This document shows, piece by piece, positions 15,610 to 24,219 of a DNA stretch of 64,000 nucleotides. Each line of letters opens with the position of its first letter. Position 1 is the first letter of the stretch. A program made the position numbers and the translations under genes. The DNA comes from Rhodothermales bacterium (GTDB lineage: Bacteria > Bacteroidota > Rhodothermia > Rhodothermales > JANQRZ01), in NCBI GenBank assembly GCA_039944855.1, contig JBDUXZ010000024.1:62001-126000 (forward strand), given 5' to 3'. The notes beneath the pieces were generated by a model that saw only the letters and a list, made by a program, of their open reading frames with translations, did not search any database and was not told where the DNA came from.

Positions 15610-18360
15610 ATGCCCGACGAGACTCCGAGCCTATTCCCCCTCTCCGAGAAGGAAGAGAAGAAGCGGAAGAAGAAGGCCGGCAAATCCGCCACGCCGCTCA
15701 TGCGGCAATACTGGAAGATCAAGAACCGCCACCCCGGCGCGATCCTCCTCTTCCGCATGGGCGACTTCTACGAGACCTTCGAGGACGACGCGAAGATCGT
15801 CTCCGACGTGCTCGGCATCACGCTGACGAAGCGCTCGAACGGCGCGGCCGACGACGTGCCCCTCGCCGGCTTCCCGCACCACGCGCTCGACGCGCACCTC
15901 CCGAAGCTCGTGCAGGCCGGCTACCGCGTCGCCGTGTGTGAGCAGACCGAGGACCCGAAGTACGCCAAGAAGATCGTCAAGCGCGACGTGGTCGAGGTCG
16001 TCACGCCGGGCGTGTCGTTCCGCGACGGGCTGCTCACGCCGAAGCAGAGCCACTACCTCGCCGCCGCCGTGTGGGGCCGGGAGAAGAACGAGAAGGGTTG
16101 GGTCGGCTTCGCGTTCGTGGACGCGACGACGGGCGAATTCTTCGTCACCGAAGTGCCCGAGGCGCGGTTCGAGGAGTTGCTGCTGACCGTCGACCCGGCC
16201 GAACTGCTCGTCGACAAGCGGCAGAAGGAGGAGGCGAAGCGGATCCGGGGGACGCACTTCGCGCTCACGCCGCAGGAGGACTGGGTGTTCGGCTACGACT
16301 TCGCCTACGAGACGCTCCTCCGCCACTTCCAGACGCACTCGCTCAAGGGCTACGGCGTCGAGGAACTGGGCCTCGGGCTCGTCGCGGCGGGCGCGGCGCT
16401 CTACTACCTCGGCGAGACGCAGAAGGGTCGCGTCCCGCACGTCCGCCGCATCCAGCGCTACGCCGCCGACGACTACATCGCACTCGACCCGCAGACGAAG
16501 CGCAACCTCGAACTCGTCGCCTCGATGCAGGGCGGGCGTGAGGGCTCGCTCATCCAGATCCTCGACCGGACGAACACGCCGATGGGCGGGCGGATGCTGC
16601 GGCAGTGGCTCGTCCGCCCGCTCCGCTCCGTCGACAAGATCCAGCAGCGGCTCGACGCCGTCGACGCGCTCTTCACCGGGGCGCGCCTGCGCCGCGCGCT
16701 CCGCGACGAGCTGAAGCACGTCGGCGACCTCGAACGGCTCGCGGCGAAGGTCTGCACGGGGCGGGCGACGCCGCGCGACCTCGTCACCCTCAAGCTCACA
16801 CTCCGTCAGATTCCGCTCCTCAAACAGGCGCTCGAAAGCGAGACGTGCGAGACGCTTGCGAAGGTCCGCGACGGACTCACGCTCTGCACCGGCCTCGTCG
16901 AGCGGATCGGCGCGGCGCTCGACGACGAGCCGCCGGCGAAGACGGACGCGGGCGGCTACATCCGAGCCGGGTTCTCCGAAGAGCTCGACGACCTGCGCGG
17001 GATCGCGTCGTCGGGGAAGGAGACGCTGGCGCGGTTGCAGGCCGAGGAGAGCAAGCGGACGGGGATTCCGAGCCTGAAGGTCGGTTACAACAGGGTGTTC
17101 GGCTATTACCTCGAAATCACGAACGCGCACAAGGACAAAGTCCCCGACGACTACATCCGCAAGCAGACGCTCGTCAACGCCGAGCGTTACATCACGCCCG
17201 CGCTGAAGCAGTACGAGGAGAAGATCCTCACGGCCGAGGAGCGCATCGTCGAACTCGAAGCGCAGCTCTTCGCCGAGCTGCGGATGGAGGTCGCCGAGGC
17301 GGTCGAGCCCGTGCAGCGCAACGCCCGATTCCTCGCGCTCCTCGACGTGTTCTGCTCGCTGGCCGAAGTCGCTGAGCAGCACGGCTACGTCCGCCCCGCG
17401 ATCGACGACAGCCGCGTGCTCGACATCACCGACGGCCGGCACCCCGTCGTGGAGCGGGCGCTGCCGGCGGGCGAGGCGTTCATCCCCAACTCCGTCCGGC
17501 TCGACGACGACGAGCAGATCCTCATCATCACCGGGCCGAACATGGCCGGCAAGAGCGTCGTGCTCCGCCAGGTCGGGCTGATCGTGCTCCTCGCCCAAGT
17601 CGGCGGGTTCGTGCCGGCCCAGCGGGCGCGCATCGGCGTGGTCGACAAGATTTTTACGCGCGTCGGCGCGAGCGACAACCTCGCGGCGGGGGAGAGCACG
17701 TTCCTCGTCGAGATGAACGAGACGGCGAGCATCCTCAACAACGCCACGCCGCGCTCGCTGATCTTGCTCGACGAGGTCGGGCGCGGCACGTCCACGTTCG
17801 ACGGGCTGAGTATCGCGTGGGCCGTCGTCGAGTACCTCCACGAGCACGCCGAGGTGGCCGCCCGCACGCTCTTCGCCACGCACTACCACGAACTGAATGC
17901 GCTCGCCGACCGGCTCGGGCGCGTCCGCAACGCTCGCGTGCAGGTGCAGGAGCACGACGGCAAAGTCATCTTCCTCCGCAAGCTGATCCCCGGCGGCGCC
18001 GACCACTCGTACGGCATCGAGGTCGCGCGGATGGCGGGGCTGCCCGAGGCGGTGATCCGCCGCGCAAAGGCCGTGCTCCACCACCTCGAAGCGCACAACG
18101 TCGCCGAGGAGATCGCCCACGCTGGCGGCCCGCCGCCTGATTCACCGGACGCCTCGGGCGACGGCGCGATGCCCGCCGCTCACGCCGCGCGCCCTGCCTC
18201 CGTTGCTCCCGCCGTGCCGCCCGCGCTCCCCGAAGCCGCCCACCCGGACCCCGCCATCATCGAAGTCATGGACCGGCTCGACGACTTCGACCCCGACCGG
18301 ATGACGCCCATCGAGGCGCTGATGGCGCTCGCCGAGCTGAAGCGGATCGCCGAGCGCTGA
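15610..18360 (+). CDS. mutS: DNA mismatch repair protein MutS
   Basis: A 916-residue MutS1, which recognises mismatches and small loops and recruits MutL using ATP. Domain I carries the Phe-x-Glu mismatch wedge in RMGDFYETFEDD near residue 50. Domains II to IV follow, with NTPMGGRMLRQWL and KVGYNRVFGYYLEITNAH in the lever and clamp. Domain V has the Walker A GPNMAGKSVVLRQ near residue 642, LVEMNETASIL, Walker B LILLDEVGRGTSTFDG, and FATHYHEL. A Pro/Ala-rich linker precedes the C-terminal helix DRMTPIEALMALAELKRI, the usual tetramerisation tail. The Lys/Glu-rich N-terminus (SEKEEKKRKKKAGKS) extends slightly beyond the family core. Start ATG at 15610. Confidence 0.98.
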   Translation: MPDETPSLFPLSEKEEKKRKKKAGKSATPLMRQYWKIKNRHPGAILLFRMGDFYETFEDDAKIVSDVLGITLTKRSNGAADDVPLAGFPHHALDAHLPKLVQAGYRVAVCEQTEDPKYAKKIVKRDVVEVVTPGVSFRDGLLTPKQSHYLAAAVWGREKNEKGWVGFAFVDATTGEFFVTEVPEARFEELLLTVDPAELLVDKRQKEEAKRIRGTHFALTPQEDWVFGYDFAYETLLRHFQTHSLKGYGVEELGLGLVAAGAALYYLGETQKGRVPHVRRIQRYAADDYIALDPQTKRNLELVASMQGGREGSLIQILDRTNTPMGGRMLRQWLVRPLRSVDKIQQRLDAVDALFTGARLRRALRDELKHVGDLERLAAKVCTGRATPRDLVTLKLTLRQIPLLKQALESETCETLAKVRDGLTLCTGLVERIGAALDDEPPAKTDAGGYIRAGFSEELDDLRGIASSGKETLARLQAEESKRTGIPSLKVGYNRVFGYYLEITNAHKDKVPDDYIRKQTLVNAERYITPALKQYEEKILTAEERIVELEAQLFAELRMEVAEAVEPVQRNARFLALLDVFCSLAEVAEQHGYVRPAIDDSRVLDITDGRHPVVERALPAGEAFIPNSVRLDDDEQILIITGPNMAGKSVVLRQVGLIVLLAQVGGFVPAQRARIGVVDKIFTRVGASDNLAAGESTFLVEMNETASILNNATPRSLILLDEVGRGTSTFDGLSIAWAVVEYLHEHAEVAARTLFATHYHELNALADRLGRVRNARVQVQEHDGKVIFLRKLIPGGADHSYGIEVARMAGLPEAVIRRAKAVLHHLEAHNVAEEIAHAGGPPPDSPDASGDGAMPAAHAARPASVAPAVPPALPEAAHPDPAIIEVMDRLDDFDPDRMTPIEALMALAELKRIAER

Positions 18361-18428
18361 CGGCCCGGTGATCGGCACGGCTCGGTGCGGTACTTTCCCG
18401 GAGTCCCTCGTGCCCTGACGCCGTCGCC

Positions 18429-18935
18429 ATGCCTGCCCGGATGCGCCCCCGCTTCGAGTTCGTCGCCCCGTGCCCGCCGGCGCAGGCGGCGGAGCGTCTG
18501 CGCGAAGCGCTCGGCCGGCCCGAGGCGTGGTGCCGGGGGAATGTCTACCGCGGCCACGCCGTGTTCTACGTCCCCGCCGCCGAGGAGCGCGTCTGGTCCC
18601 CGTTCCTCTCGCTCGACTTCGACGGCGTCCACGAGCAGACGCGGGTGCGGGGGCTCTACGGCCCGAAGCCCGCGACGTGGAGCCTGTTCATCGCGGGCTA
18701 CGCCATCTGCGGGTGCCTCGCCCTCTTCGCCCTCGTCTACGGCTGGGCGCAGTGGTCGATCGATCAGACGCCGTGGGCGTTCGCCGTGCTGCCCGCCTCT
18801 GCCCTCGGCGCGCTCGGTGTCTACGGCCTCGCCCGCTATGGGCAGTGGCGCGGCCGGGCGCAGATGGAAGCCCTCCGCCAGTTCGTCGACGAGGCGGTCG
18901 GGGCGCCGGCCGAACCTGAGAGCGTGCGCGGCTAG
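18429..18935 (+). CDS. Hypothetical protein with two membrane helices
   Basis: A 168-residue protein: a soluble N-terminal domain of about 75 residues (PRFEFVAPCPPAQAAERLREALGRP), two membrane helices at about 82-103 and 113-135, and a short cytoplasmic tail with a helix RAQMEALRQFVDEAVG. No family was recognised. An internal ATG four codons in (MRPRFEF) is an equal start candidate. Its stop overlaps the end of the convergent BLUF gene by 4 nt. Confidence 0.6.
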   Translation: MPARMRPRFEFVAPCPPAQAAERLREALGRPEAWCRGNVYRGHAVFYVPAAEERVWSPFLSLDFDGVHEQTRVRGLYGPKPATWSLFIAGYAICGCLALFALVYGWAQWSIDQTPWAFAVLPASALGALGVYGLARYGQWRGRAQMEALRQFVDEAVGAPAEPESVRG

Positions 18936-19366
18936 ACCTGGTGGTCGTGGCGCTGCTCGGCGAGGCGCTCGACGTCGGCGACGGTCTCGGGGAGGGCGCG
19001 GACGGTTTCGAGCGCCATCGACCAGTGGGGGAAGAGGCGGCGCTCGCGCGTCCCTCGGGCAAGGACCTCGACATCGGTGTGACGGCGGTCTGCGTCGATC
19101 CGGTCGTAGGTAGCGCGGACGGCGGCCTCGGGGCCTTCGAGCCACTGCACGAACACGCCCGGCCCCTCGAACGGGACGAGCGTGGTCGGCGGCGGGGCTT
19201 CGGGGTCGGGCTCGGGCAGCGGGGTGGGCGGGCCGTAGAGCAGCAACCCCGTCACGCCGACGCGGGCGTTGTTGCGCATCGACGACATCAGGATGGGCAG
19301 CAGATCGCGCTCGTCGAGTTCGCGGGTGGCGCGGGAGCGGTAGAGGAGCGTGTGCAGGAGGGACAT
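18932..19366 (-). CDS. BLUF domain blue-light photoreceptor, copy 1
   Basis: A 144-residue single-domain BLUF protein, a flavin-binding blue-light sensor of the PixD/BlrB size class. Flavin-site residues are all present: Y9 in LLYRS, N32/N33 in SSMRNNARVGVTG, Q74 in FVQWLEG, and W115-x-M117 in PHWSMAL. R94/R95 and H96 (DRRHTDV) match the conserved DxRH. Unusually, about 27 residues rich in proline separate the GLLLY strand from FVQWLEG, where canonical BLUF domains have about four. There is no fused output domain, so signalling should be through a partner protein. A second copy lies 96 nt upstream in the same orientation. Confidence 0.9.
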   Translation of the reverse strand: MSLLHTLLYRSRATRELDERDLLPILMSSMRNNARVGVTGLLLYGPPTPLPEPDPEAPPPTTLVPFEGPGVFVQWLEGPEAAVRATYDRIDADRRHTDVEVLARGTRERRLFPHWSMALETVRALPETVADVERLAEQRHDHQV

Positions 19367-19462
19367 GCGAAGAGGGCGCTAGCGAGGGGGACCGCAAGGT
19401 AACGGTGTCGCACCTCTTCGGGCTCCCCACCGCACCGACGACGTTCCACGGGTATCGGTGGG

Positions 19463-19900
19463 CTACGGGGTGGGCTGGTGGCGGGCCGCGGCGAGGCGTG
19501 CGATCGCGTCGGCGGAGGAGGGGAGAGCCCCGCTCGGCTCCAGGGCCATCGCCCAGTGAGGGAAGAGCCGGTGCGTGCTCGTGCCGGTCCCGAGGAGGAC
19601 GAGGTCCGTGTGGCGGGTGTCGTGGGCGATGCGGTCGAAGTAGAGCGCCCGCACTGCGTCCTCGGGCCCTTCGAGCCATTGGACGAACGCCCCCGGCCCG
19701 TCGAAGGGGACGACGCTCGTGAGCATCGTCAGGTCCGCCTCGGCGTTGGGGAGCGACTCCTTCGGGCCGTAGAGCAGGACCCCGGTGATGCCGTCGCGCG
19801 CGTTGTTGCGCAGCGAAATCATGAGGAGGCGGAGGAGGTCGTGCGCGTCGAGGACTCGGACGGAATGGGACCTGTAGAGGAGCGTGAAGAGGTCCGGCAT
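19463..19900 (-). CDS. BLUF domain blue-light photoreceptor, copy 2
   Basis: A 145-residue BLUF paralogue with the same layout as copy 1: Y9 (LLYRS), N32/N33 (SLRNNARDGITG), Q74 (FVQWLEG), W116-x-M118 (PHWAMAL) and DTRH. It shares the long insertion between GVLLY and FVQWLEG, and both proteins have the same spacing from Y44 to Q74 although the insert sequences differ. The start at 19900 (MPDLFTLLYRS) matches copy 1 exactly; an upstream in-frame Met at 20023 would add 41 non-homologous residues. This is the upstream gene of the tandem pair, with 96 nt between the two. Confidence 0.9.
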   Translation of the reverse strand: MPDLFTLLYRSHSVRVLDAHDLLRLLMISLRNNARDGITGVLLYGPKESLPNAEADLTMLTSVVPFDGPGAFVQWLEGPEDAVRALYFDRIAHDTRHTDLVLLGTGTSTHRLFPHWAMALEPSGALPSSADAIARLAAARHQPTP

Positions 19901-20076
19901 GGGCGTCGGGTTCGGGTCTAAGCGCAAAGTACAAAAACCTTGATCGAAGGGTGTGGCAGGCTCCGGCATGCCTGCGGCGAGCCGTAGCCGGGGGCGTCTC
20001 GGTTTCTCGATCGCGAGGACCAAATAGGACGGGCAGGAGGTTAGACCTCTCCCTTCTCCCGGTTAGCCCTTCCGCC

Positions 20077-20637
20077 ATGTTCTTCAACTCCTGGGACGCG
20101 CTCGGCCGCATCCTCCTCGTCGGCACGCTGGCGTACGTCGCGCTCGTCTTCGTCCTCCGCATCTCCGGCAAGCGGACGCTCTCGAAGATGAATGCGTTCG
20201 ACTTCGTCGTCACCGTCGCCCTCGGCTCGACACTGGCCTCGACGATCCTCTCGAAAGACACGGCCCTCGCCGAAGGCGTGCTCGCGCTCGCGCTCCTCAT
20301 CGGTCTCCAGTTCTTCATCACGTGGTGCTCGGTCCGCTGGGAGTGGTTCCAAAGCCTGGTCAAGTCCGTGCCGACACTCATCTACTACCGGGGCGAGTTC
20401 CAGCAGGCGGCGATGAAGCGCGAACGTGTGACGACGGAGGAGGTCCGCTCAGCCGTGCGGAAGCATGGGAACGCGAAGATGGCCGACGTCGCCGCCGTCG
20501 TGCTCGAGAGCGACGGGTCGTTCACGGTGATGAGCGACCTGGAGAAAGGCGATGCCCACGATGCGCTGGCGAACGTGGAGGGAACCAGCGACCGACCTCA
20601 CCTCCAGCCCGGCCAGACGAAGGGGGCTGTCGCTTGA
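20077..20637 (+). CDS. DUF421 (YetF-like) membrane protein
   Basis: A 186-residue protein of the DUF421/YetF family. Three N-terminal membrane helices lie at about residues 8-28, 38-58 and 63-83. The family block RISGKRTLSKMNAFDFVVTVALGSTLAS sits between helices 1 and 2, and the cytosolic domain carries PTLIYYRGEFQQAAMKRERVTTEEVRSAVRKHG. Bacillus homologues act in the spore envelope, but the biochemical function is unknown. The ATG at 20077 gives the normal family N-terminus. A pyrimidine-rich stretch precedes the start. Confidence 0.88.
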   Translation: MFFNSWDALGRILLVGTLAYVALVFVLRISGKRTLSKMNAFDFVVTVALGSTLASTILSKDTALAEGVLALALLIGLQFFITWCSVRWEWFQSLVKSVPTLIYYRGEFQQAAMKRERVTTEEVRSAVRKHGNAKMADVAAVVLESDGSFTVMSDLEKGDAHDALANVEGTSDRPHLQPGQTKGAVA

Positions 20638-20640
20638 GAC

Positions 20641-20747
20641 GTGTGGAGGTATGGAGGTGTGGACGTAAGCTTGGAGAGGTATCGACTCAATAAATTCTAG
20701 CCACGGACCACGGACCACGGACCACGGACCACGGACCACGGACCACC
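20641..20747. repeat. GTGTGGAN octamers followed by CCACGGA heptamers
   Basis: Three octamers (GTGTGGAG, GTATGGAG, GTGTGGAC, 20641-20664) are followed at 20701-20747 by six exact copies of CCACGGA plus a partial copy. The block fills the space between the convergent DUF421 and permease genes and ends 1 nt before the permease stop codon. Confidence 0.88.
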
Positions 20748-20748
20748 G

Positions 20749-22971
20749 TCAGGCCAGCACCTGCCCGAAGGCGATCTCCTCGGCGGCGAGGACGAAGACG
20801 GTCGAGGGGAGCCCCGCCGTGCGCTCGCGGAAGCGGGCGTAGTAGGCCTCGAAGTCGTCCCCCTCCGTCGGGGCTGCCATGCCGAGGAAGACGAGGTCGG
20901 CGTTGGCCGAGGCCGTGCGCAGGATCTCGTCGAACGGGCGGCCCTCGGCGACGATCACGTCGAGCGCCGCGCCGGTGCGCGTCCGGGCGATGATGGGGAG
21001 GAGGCCGGCGCGCGTGGCCTCGGCGGCGGCGGCGTCCGGGGCGACGATCTTCAGGCGGATCTCGCTGCCGCGCCACGTCAGGCTCGTCGAGAGGAGGTAG
21101 GCGAGGATCAGCATAAGCCCGCCGTTCCCCTTCAGCCCGCCCCACCACACGTCGATCCGCTTGCGCTCTCCGTAGCCTCGGTCTTCGTCGTCGCGCACGA
21201 TGACGACGTTGCGGCGGGCGGAGTAAAAGTGCTCGATCATCGCGCAGTAGCGAGCGCGGAGGGCGGGGTCCTGGCTGTCGCCGAGGAGCACGGTGTTCGG
21301 CGTGAGCGAGCCGAGCCCGTACGACTCGACGAGGCGCTCGGCGCCGACGAACGGGTCGGGTGCGGCGATGACGCGGGCGAGGCCCTGCACGGCGCGCTGG
21401 GCGAGGTACTCGCGGATGTTCTTCTCCATCGCTTGCTGGCGCTCGGCCGAGACGCCGGGCGTGGTGAGCACGGTCGAGACGGTGAGGAGCGCGCGGTTGT
21501 GCGAGATGGCGCGGGCGAGGTCGATGAGGTGCCAGCGCCGCGTCGGCGCGCCGGAGAGGACGAGGAGGTGGGGCCGCCAGTTCTTCGCATCGGCCTCGTC
21601 GCGGAGCCGCATCAGCCCGGCGCGCGTGATCGCCATCCACAGCCCGCTCCGCACGTCGCCCCACGCCGACTCCAGGCTCCGCCGCTCCAGCCACACGTAG
21701 ACGCCGAGCACGAAGAGCACGGCCACGACCGTCGCCGCCGCGTTGATGAGGAACATCACGGCCACGCAGCCGAGCGCGCCGAGGAGCGAGAACGCCCAGT
21801 GGACCTGGAACGTCGGCCGGAACGACGGGCTCCGCAGGAACCGCTCGATGCCCGCCGCGATGTTGAGCACGCCGTAGGTCGTGAGGAAGAACATCGTGAG
21901 GACGGGCGCGATCAGGTTGAGGTCGCCGAAGTAGACGGCGACGAGCGCGAGCGCGAGCGTGAGGACGGTCCCGGCGCGCGGCGCGTCGTCGTCGCCGGAG
22001 CCCTTGCCGAGCCAGCCGAGCTTGCGCGGCAGCACGCCGTCGCGCGCGAGGGCCTGCAGCACGCGCGGCGCACCGAGGACCGAGCCGAGCGCGCTCGACA
22101 GCGTTGCGCCCCAGACGCCGAGCAGGATCGCGTCGCCCCAGTACGCCATCTTCCGCATGATGAGCGGGTCCGCGATCAGCGTCGCCGCGTCGGCGCGCAT
22201 CGCGAGGAGGACCGGGAGCGCCATGTAGATGAGGTAGCCCACGCCGACGGCGGCGAACGTCCCGCGCGGGATCGAGCGGCTCGGGTCGCGGAGGTCGCCC
22301 GACATGTTGACCCCGGCCATGATCCCCGTGACGGCGGGGAAGAACACGGCGAAGACGACCCAGAACGGCTCGCTCAGCCGGTCCGCCGCGCCCCACATCT
22401 CGATACTCGTCTCCTCGATCGGGCTCCCGAAGAGGAGGGAGACGAGCGAGAGCGCAATCGCGGCCATGATGAAGTACTGCGCCCGGATCGCCGTCTTCGC
22501 CGAGACGAGCGCGAGCACGGCCACCGCCACCGTCGTCACGAGCCCGACGACCTTCTCGTTCACCGCCGGGAACGCCCGCCCGACGCTCTCCGCGAAACCG
22601 ATCGTGTAGAGCGCGATCGAGAGCGCCTGCGCGAGGTAGAGCGGGATGCCGACCGCCCCGCCCGTCTCGATCCCGAGCGAGCGGCTGATCATGTAGTACG
22701 CCCCGCCCGCCCGCACCCGCTGGTCCGTCGAGATCGCCGCGATCGAGAGCGCCGTCAGAAACGTGATCGCCGTCGAGAGCGTGACGATGAGCAGCGCCCC
22801 GAGCAGGCCGACGTTGCCGACCACCCACCCGAAGCGGAGGTACATGATGACGCCGAGGATCGTCAGGATCGACGGCGTGAAGACGCCGCCGAACGTGCCG
22901 AGCCCGCCCTCTTTGCCGGGGGCGACGAGTTCGTGCGGGGGACGGAGGCGCTGACGGAGACGGCGGAGCAT
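20749..22971 (-). CDS. Cation-chloride cotransporter-like APC superfamily permease
   Basis: A 740-residue integral membrane transporter. Residues 25-455 hold about 12 hydrophobic segments. The first helix region GTFGGVFTPSILTILGVIMYLRFGWVVGN and the AGGAYYMISRSLG motif are those of the SLC12 cation-chloride cotransporter branch of the APC superfamily, which moves Na+/K+ with chloride in animals. FFPAVTGIMAGVNMSGDLRDP is a further hallmark. The C-terminal about 280 residues form a cytosolic regulatory domain (RPHLLVLSGAP, VDVWWGGLKGNGGLMLILAYLL), again matching SLC12 proteins. The substrate in bacteria is inferred; osmotic adjustment in a marine cell would fit. Confidence 0.85.
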   Translation of the reverse strand: MLRRLRQRLRPPHELVAPGKEGGLGTFGGVFTPSILTILGVIMYLRFGWVVGNVGLLGALLIVTLSTAITFLTALSIAAISTDQRVRAGGAYYMISRSLGIETGGAVGIPLYLAQALSIALYTIGFAESVGRAFPAVNEKVVGLVTTVAVAVLALVSAKTAIRAQYFIMAAIALSLVSLLFGSPIEETSIEMWGAADRLSEPFWVVFAVFFPAVTGIMAGVNMSGDLRDPSRSIPRGTFAAVGVGYLIYMALPVLLAMRADAATLIADPLIMRKMAYWGDAILLGVWGATLSSALGSVLGAPRVLQALARDGVLPRKLGWLGKGSGDDDAPRAGTVLTLALALVAVYFGDLNLIAPVLTMFFLTTYGVLNIAAGIERFLRSPSFRPTFQVHWAFSLLGALGCVAVMFLINAAATVVAVLFVLGVYVWLERRSLESAWGDVRSGLWMAITRAGLMRLRDEADAKNWRPHLLVLSGAPTRRWHLIDLARAISHNRALLTVSTVLTTPGVSAERQQAMEKNIREYLAQRAVQGLARVIAAPDPFVGAERLVESYGLGSLTPNTVLLGDSQDPALRARYCAMIEHFYSARRNVVIVRDDEDRGYGERKRIDVWWGGLKGNGGLMLILAYLLSTSLTWRGSEIRLKIVAPDAAAAEATRAGLLPIIARTRTGAALDVIVAEGRPFDEILRTASANADLVFLGMAAPTEGDDFEAYYARFRERTAGLPSTVFVLAAEEIAFGQVLA

Positions 22972-23011
22972 GAGCCGGGGGCGGGGCGAGCGGGCCGCGA
23001 AGGATAACGCA

Positions 23012-23046
23012 GCGGGCCCTCCGAATGCACGACTCGGAGGGCCCGC
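23012..23046 (-). terminator. Hairpin terminator-like element after the EcsC operon
   Basis: A perfect 13-bp stem (GCGGGCCCTCCGA, 23012-23024 with 23034-23046) with a 9-nt loop, 42 nt past the stop of the last operon gene. There is no clear T-tract on either strand, so termination is probable rather than certain. Confidence 0.6.
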
Positions 23047-23087
23047 CTGTCACGTGGCGACCCGCGAAGGCCGCTGACTCCGTGCGC

Positions 23088-23606
23088 TCACTTCGGGTCG
23101 AACTTCGTCCCCGGCGTGCGCGAGGCCGCGTTCGGCTTCACGTCTTTGATGTCGGCGTTCGTGCCCGAGCCCTGCGGCATCGGCCCGGCCGCGCTGGAGT
23201 TCTCCTGCACCACGCCGGGGTCGTCGGCTGTTCCGACGCGCGGGTTCGGGACGCCGCTCCGGCCGAGCGCCCGCCCAGCACTCGCGAGCAGGCCCCCGAG
23301 CCGTTCGATCTTCGACGTGACGGCGTCGTCGTCGGCCTGGTCGGCGGCCTCGGTCGTCTGCTCACCGAGGCGTTCGAGGATGCGGCCCACCTCGCCGCCG
23401 TCGATGGGTTTGGCCGCGAGGGCGGCGCGCAGCTCGCCGAGGACGGTGGCGACGCCGTTCATCCCGTCGTGGTCGGCGAGGGTGTCGAGCCAGCGTTCGA
23501 TCGTGGAGCGGGCGGCGGCGGGGGAGAGCGCGGCCACACCGCCGTCGAGGACGCCGAGGGTGGCGTCGAGTTGCTGGCGGGCGTCGGTGGTCTGGTTCGA
23601 ATTCAT
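23088..23606 (-). CDS. Helical hypothetical protein, paralogue 1 of 3
   Basis: A 172-residue soluble protein, last gene of a four-gene operon. Its first about 115 residues match the two genes upstream: a helix with Trp (STIERWLDTLADHDGMNGVATVLGELRAAL), the line GGEVGRILERLGEQTTEAADQAD, and KIERLGGLLASAGRALG. The C-terminal 55 residues are disordered and polar (NPRVGTADDPGVVQENS...TPGTKFDPK). No enzyme motif, signal peptide or membrane segment was seen. The shared pattern is ...W...L....l......lgeLk..L.....dG..ig.iL.rLG.qT..AA..A.......k.erLG.lL..aG. The family is not known to me. Confidence 0.75.
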   Translation of the reverse strand: MNSNQTTDARQQLDATLGVLDGGVAALSPAAARSTIERWLDTLADHDGMNGVATVLGELRAALAAKPIDGGEVGRILERLGEQTTEAADQADDDAVTSKIERLGGLLASAGRALGRSGVPNPRVGTADDPGVVQENSSAAGPMPQGSGTNADIKDVKPNAASRTPGTKFDPK

Positions 23607-23678
23607 AACGGGAGAGGGGCGAATAATGAAGAGATGAGGTGCTGCACGCAGACGGGCGGGTCCGCAGACGGGCGGGTC

Positions 23679-24164
23679 CTACGAGTCGCGCTCGTCGGGA
23701 TCGGGCGCGAGGCCCTTCTCGGTCTGCGAGACGGGCGCGCTCGCCGGGCCGTCGAGGACGTTTTGCTGATGGGCCTCGACGGGTTCGGCGCCGAGCGTCG
23801 TCCCCGCGCGGGAGAGGAGGGTGCCGAGGCGTTCGAGCTTCGGCGAGAGGCGGGCGTCGTCGGCGTCGGCCGCCGCGCTCGTGGTCTGCTCGCCGAGGCG
23901 GAGGAGGAGGCTGCCGATGGCGGGACCGTCGAGCCGATCGGATTGGAGTTCATCCTTGAGCTCAGCGAGGAGGTTGGCGATCGCGTGGAGGTCGTCGCGC
24001 TCGGCGTTTTTTAGCGTGCCGTACCACGTGTCGATCACGCCGATCGCGGTGCCCGGAGCGAGCGAGGTGACGCCGGCTTCGAGCGCGGCCGACGTGTTCT
24101 CGAGGTCGCGCTGGTACGTGTCGTCGAGGCCGGAGCCGCCGGTGATGTCGGAGGAAGTAAGCAT
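23679..24164 (-). CDS. Helical hypothetical protein, paralogue 2 of 3
   Basis: A 161-residue protein with the same helical core as its neighbours: AIGVIDTWYGTLKNAERDDLHAIANLLAELKDEL, then GPAIGSLLLRLGEQTTSAAADADDARLSPKLERLG and LLSRAGTTLG. A disordered tail ends APDPDERDS. The start at 24164 (MLTSSDITGG) is chosen because the longer reading upstream is arginine-rich antisense-like sequence running into the preceding gene. The leader is pyrimidine-rich without a Shine-Dalgarno sequence. It is cotranscribed with the EcsC gene and the two other paralogues. Confidence 0.75.
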   Translation of the reverse strand: MLTSSDITGGSGLDDTYQRDLENTSAALEAGVTSLAPGTAIGVIDTWYGTLKNAERDDLHAIANLLAELKDELQSDRLDGPAIGSLLLRLGEQTTSAAADADDARLSPKLERLGTLLSRAGTTLGAEPVEAHQQNVLDGPASAPVSQTEKGLAPDPDERDS

Positions 24165-24219
24165 GAGAGAGGGGAAAGGAGAGGAGGGGAATAGAGAAGA
24201 GAGGAGAAGCAGGGAGCGG

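Noticed and set aside
15631-18120. 829-codon open frame antisense to mutS
   Set aside because: High-GC genes leave long open frames on the other strand; the product is low-complexity (Arg/Glu/Val/Asp-rich) with no domain, and mutS on the plus strand is certain.
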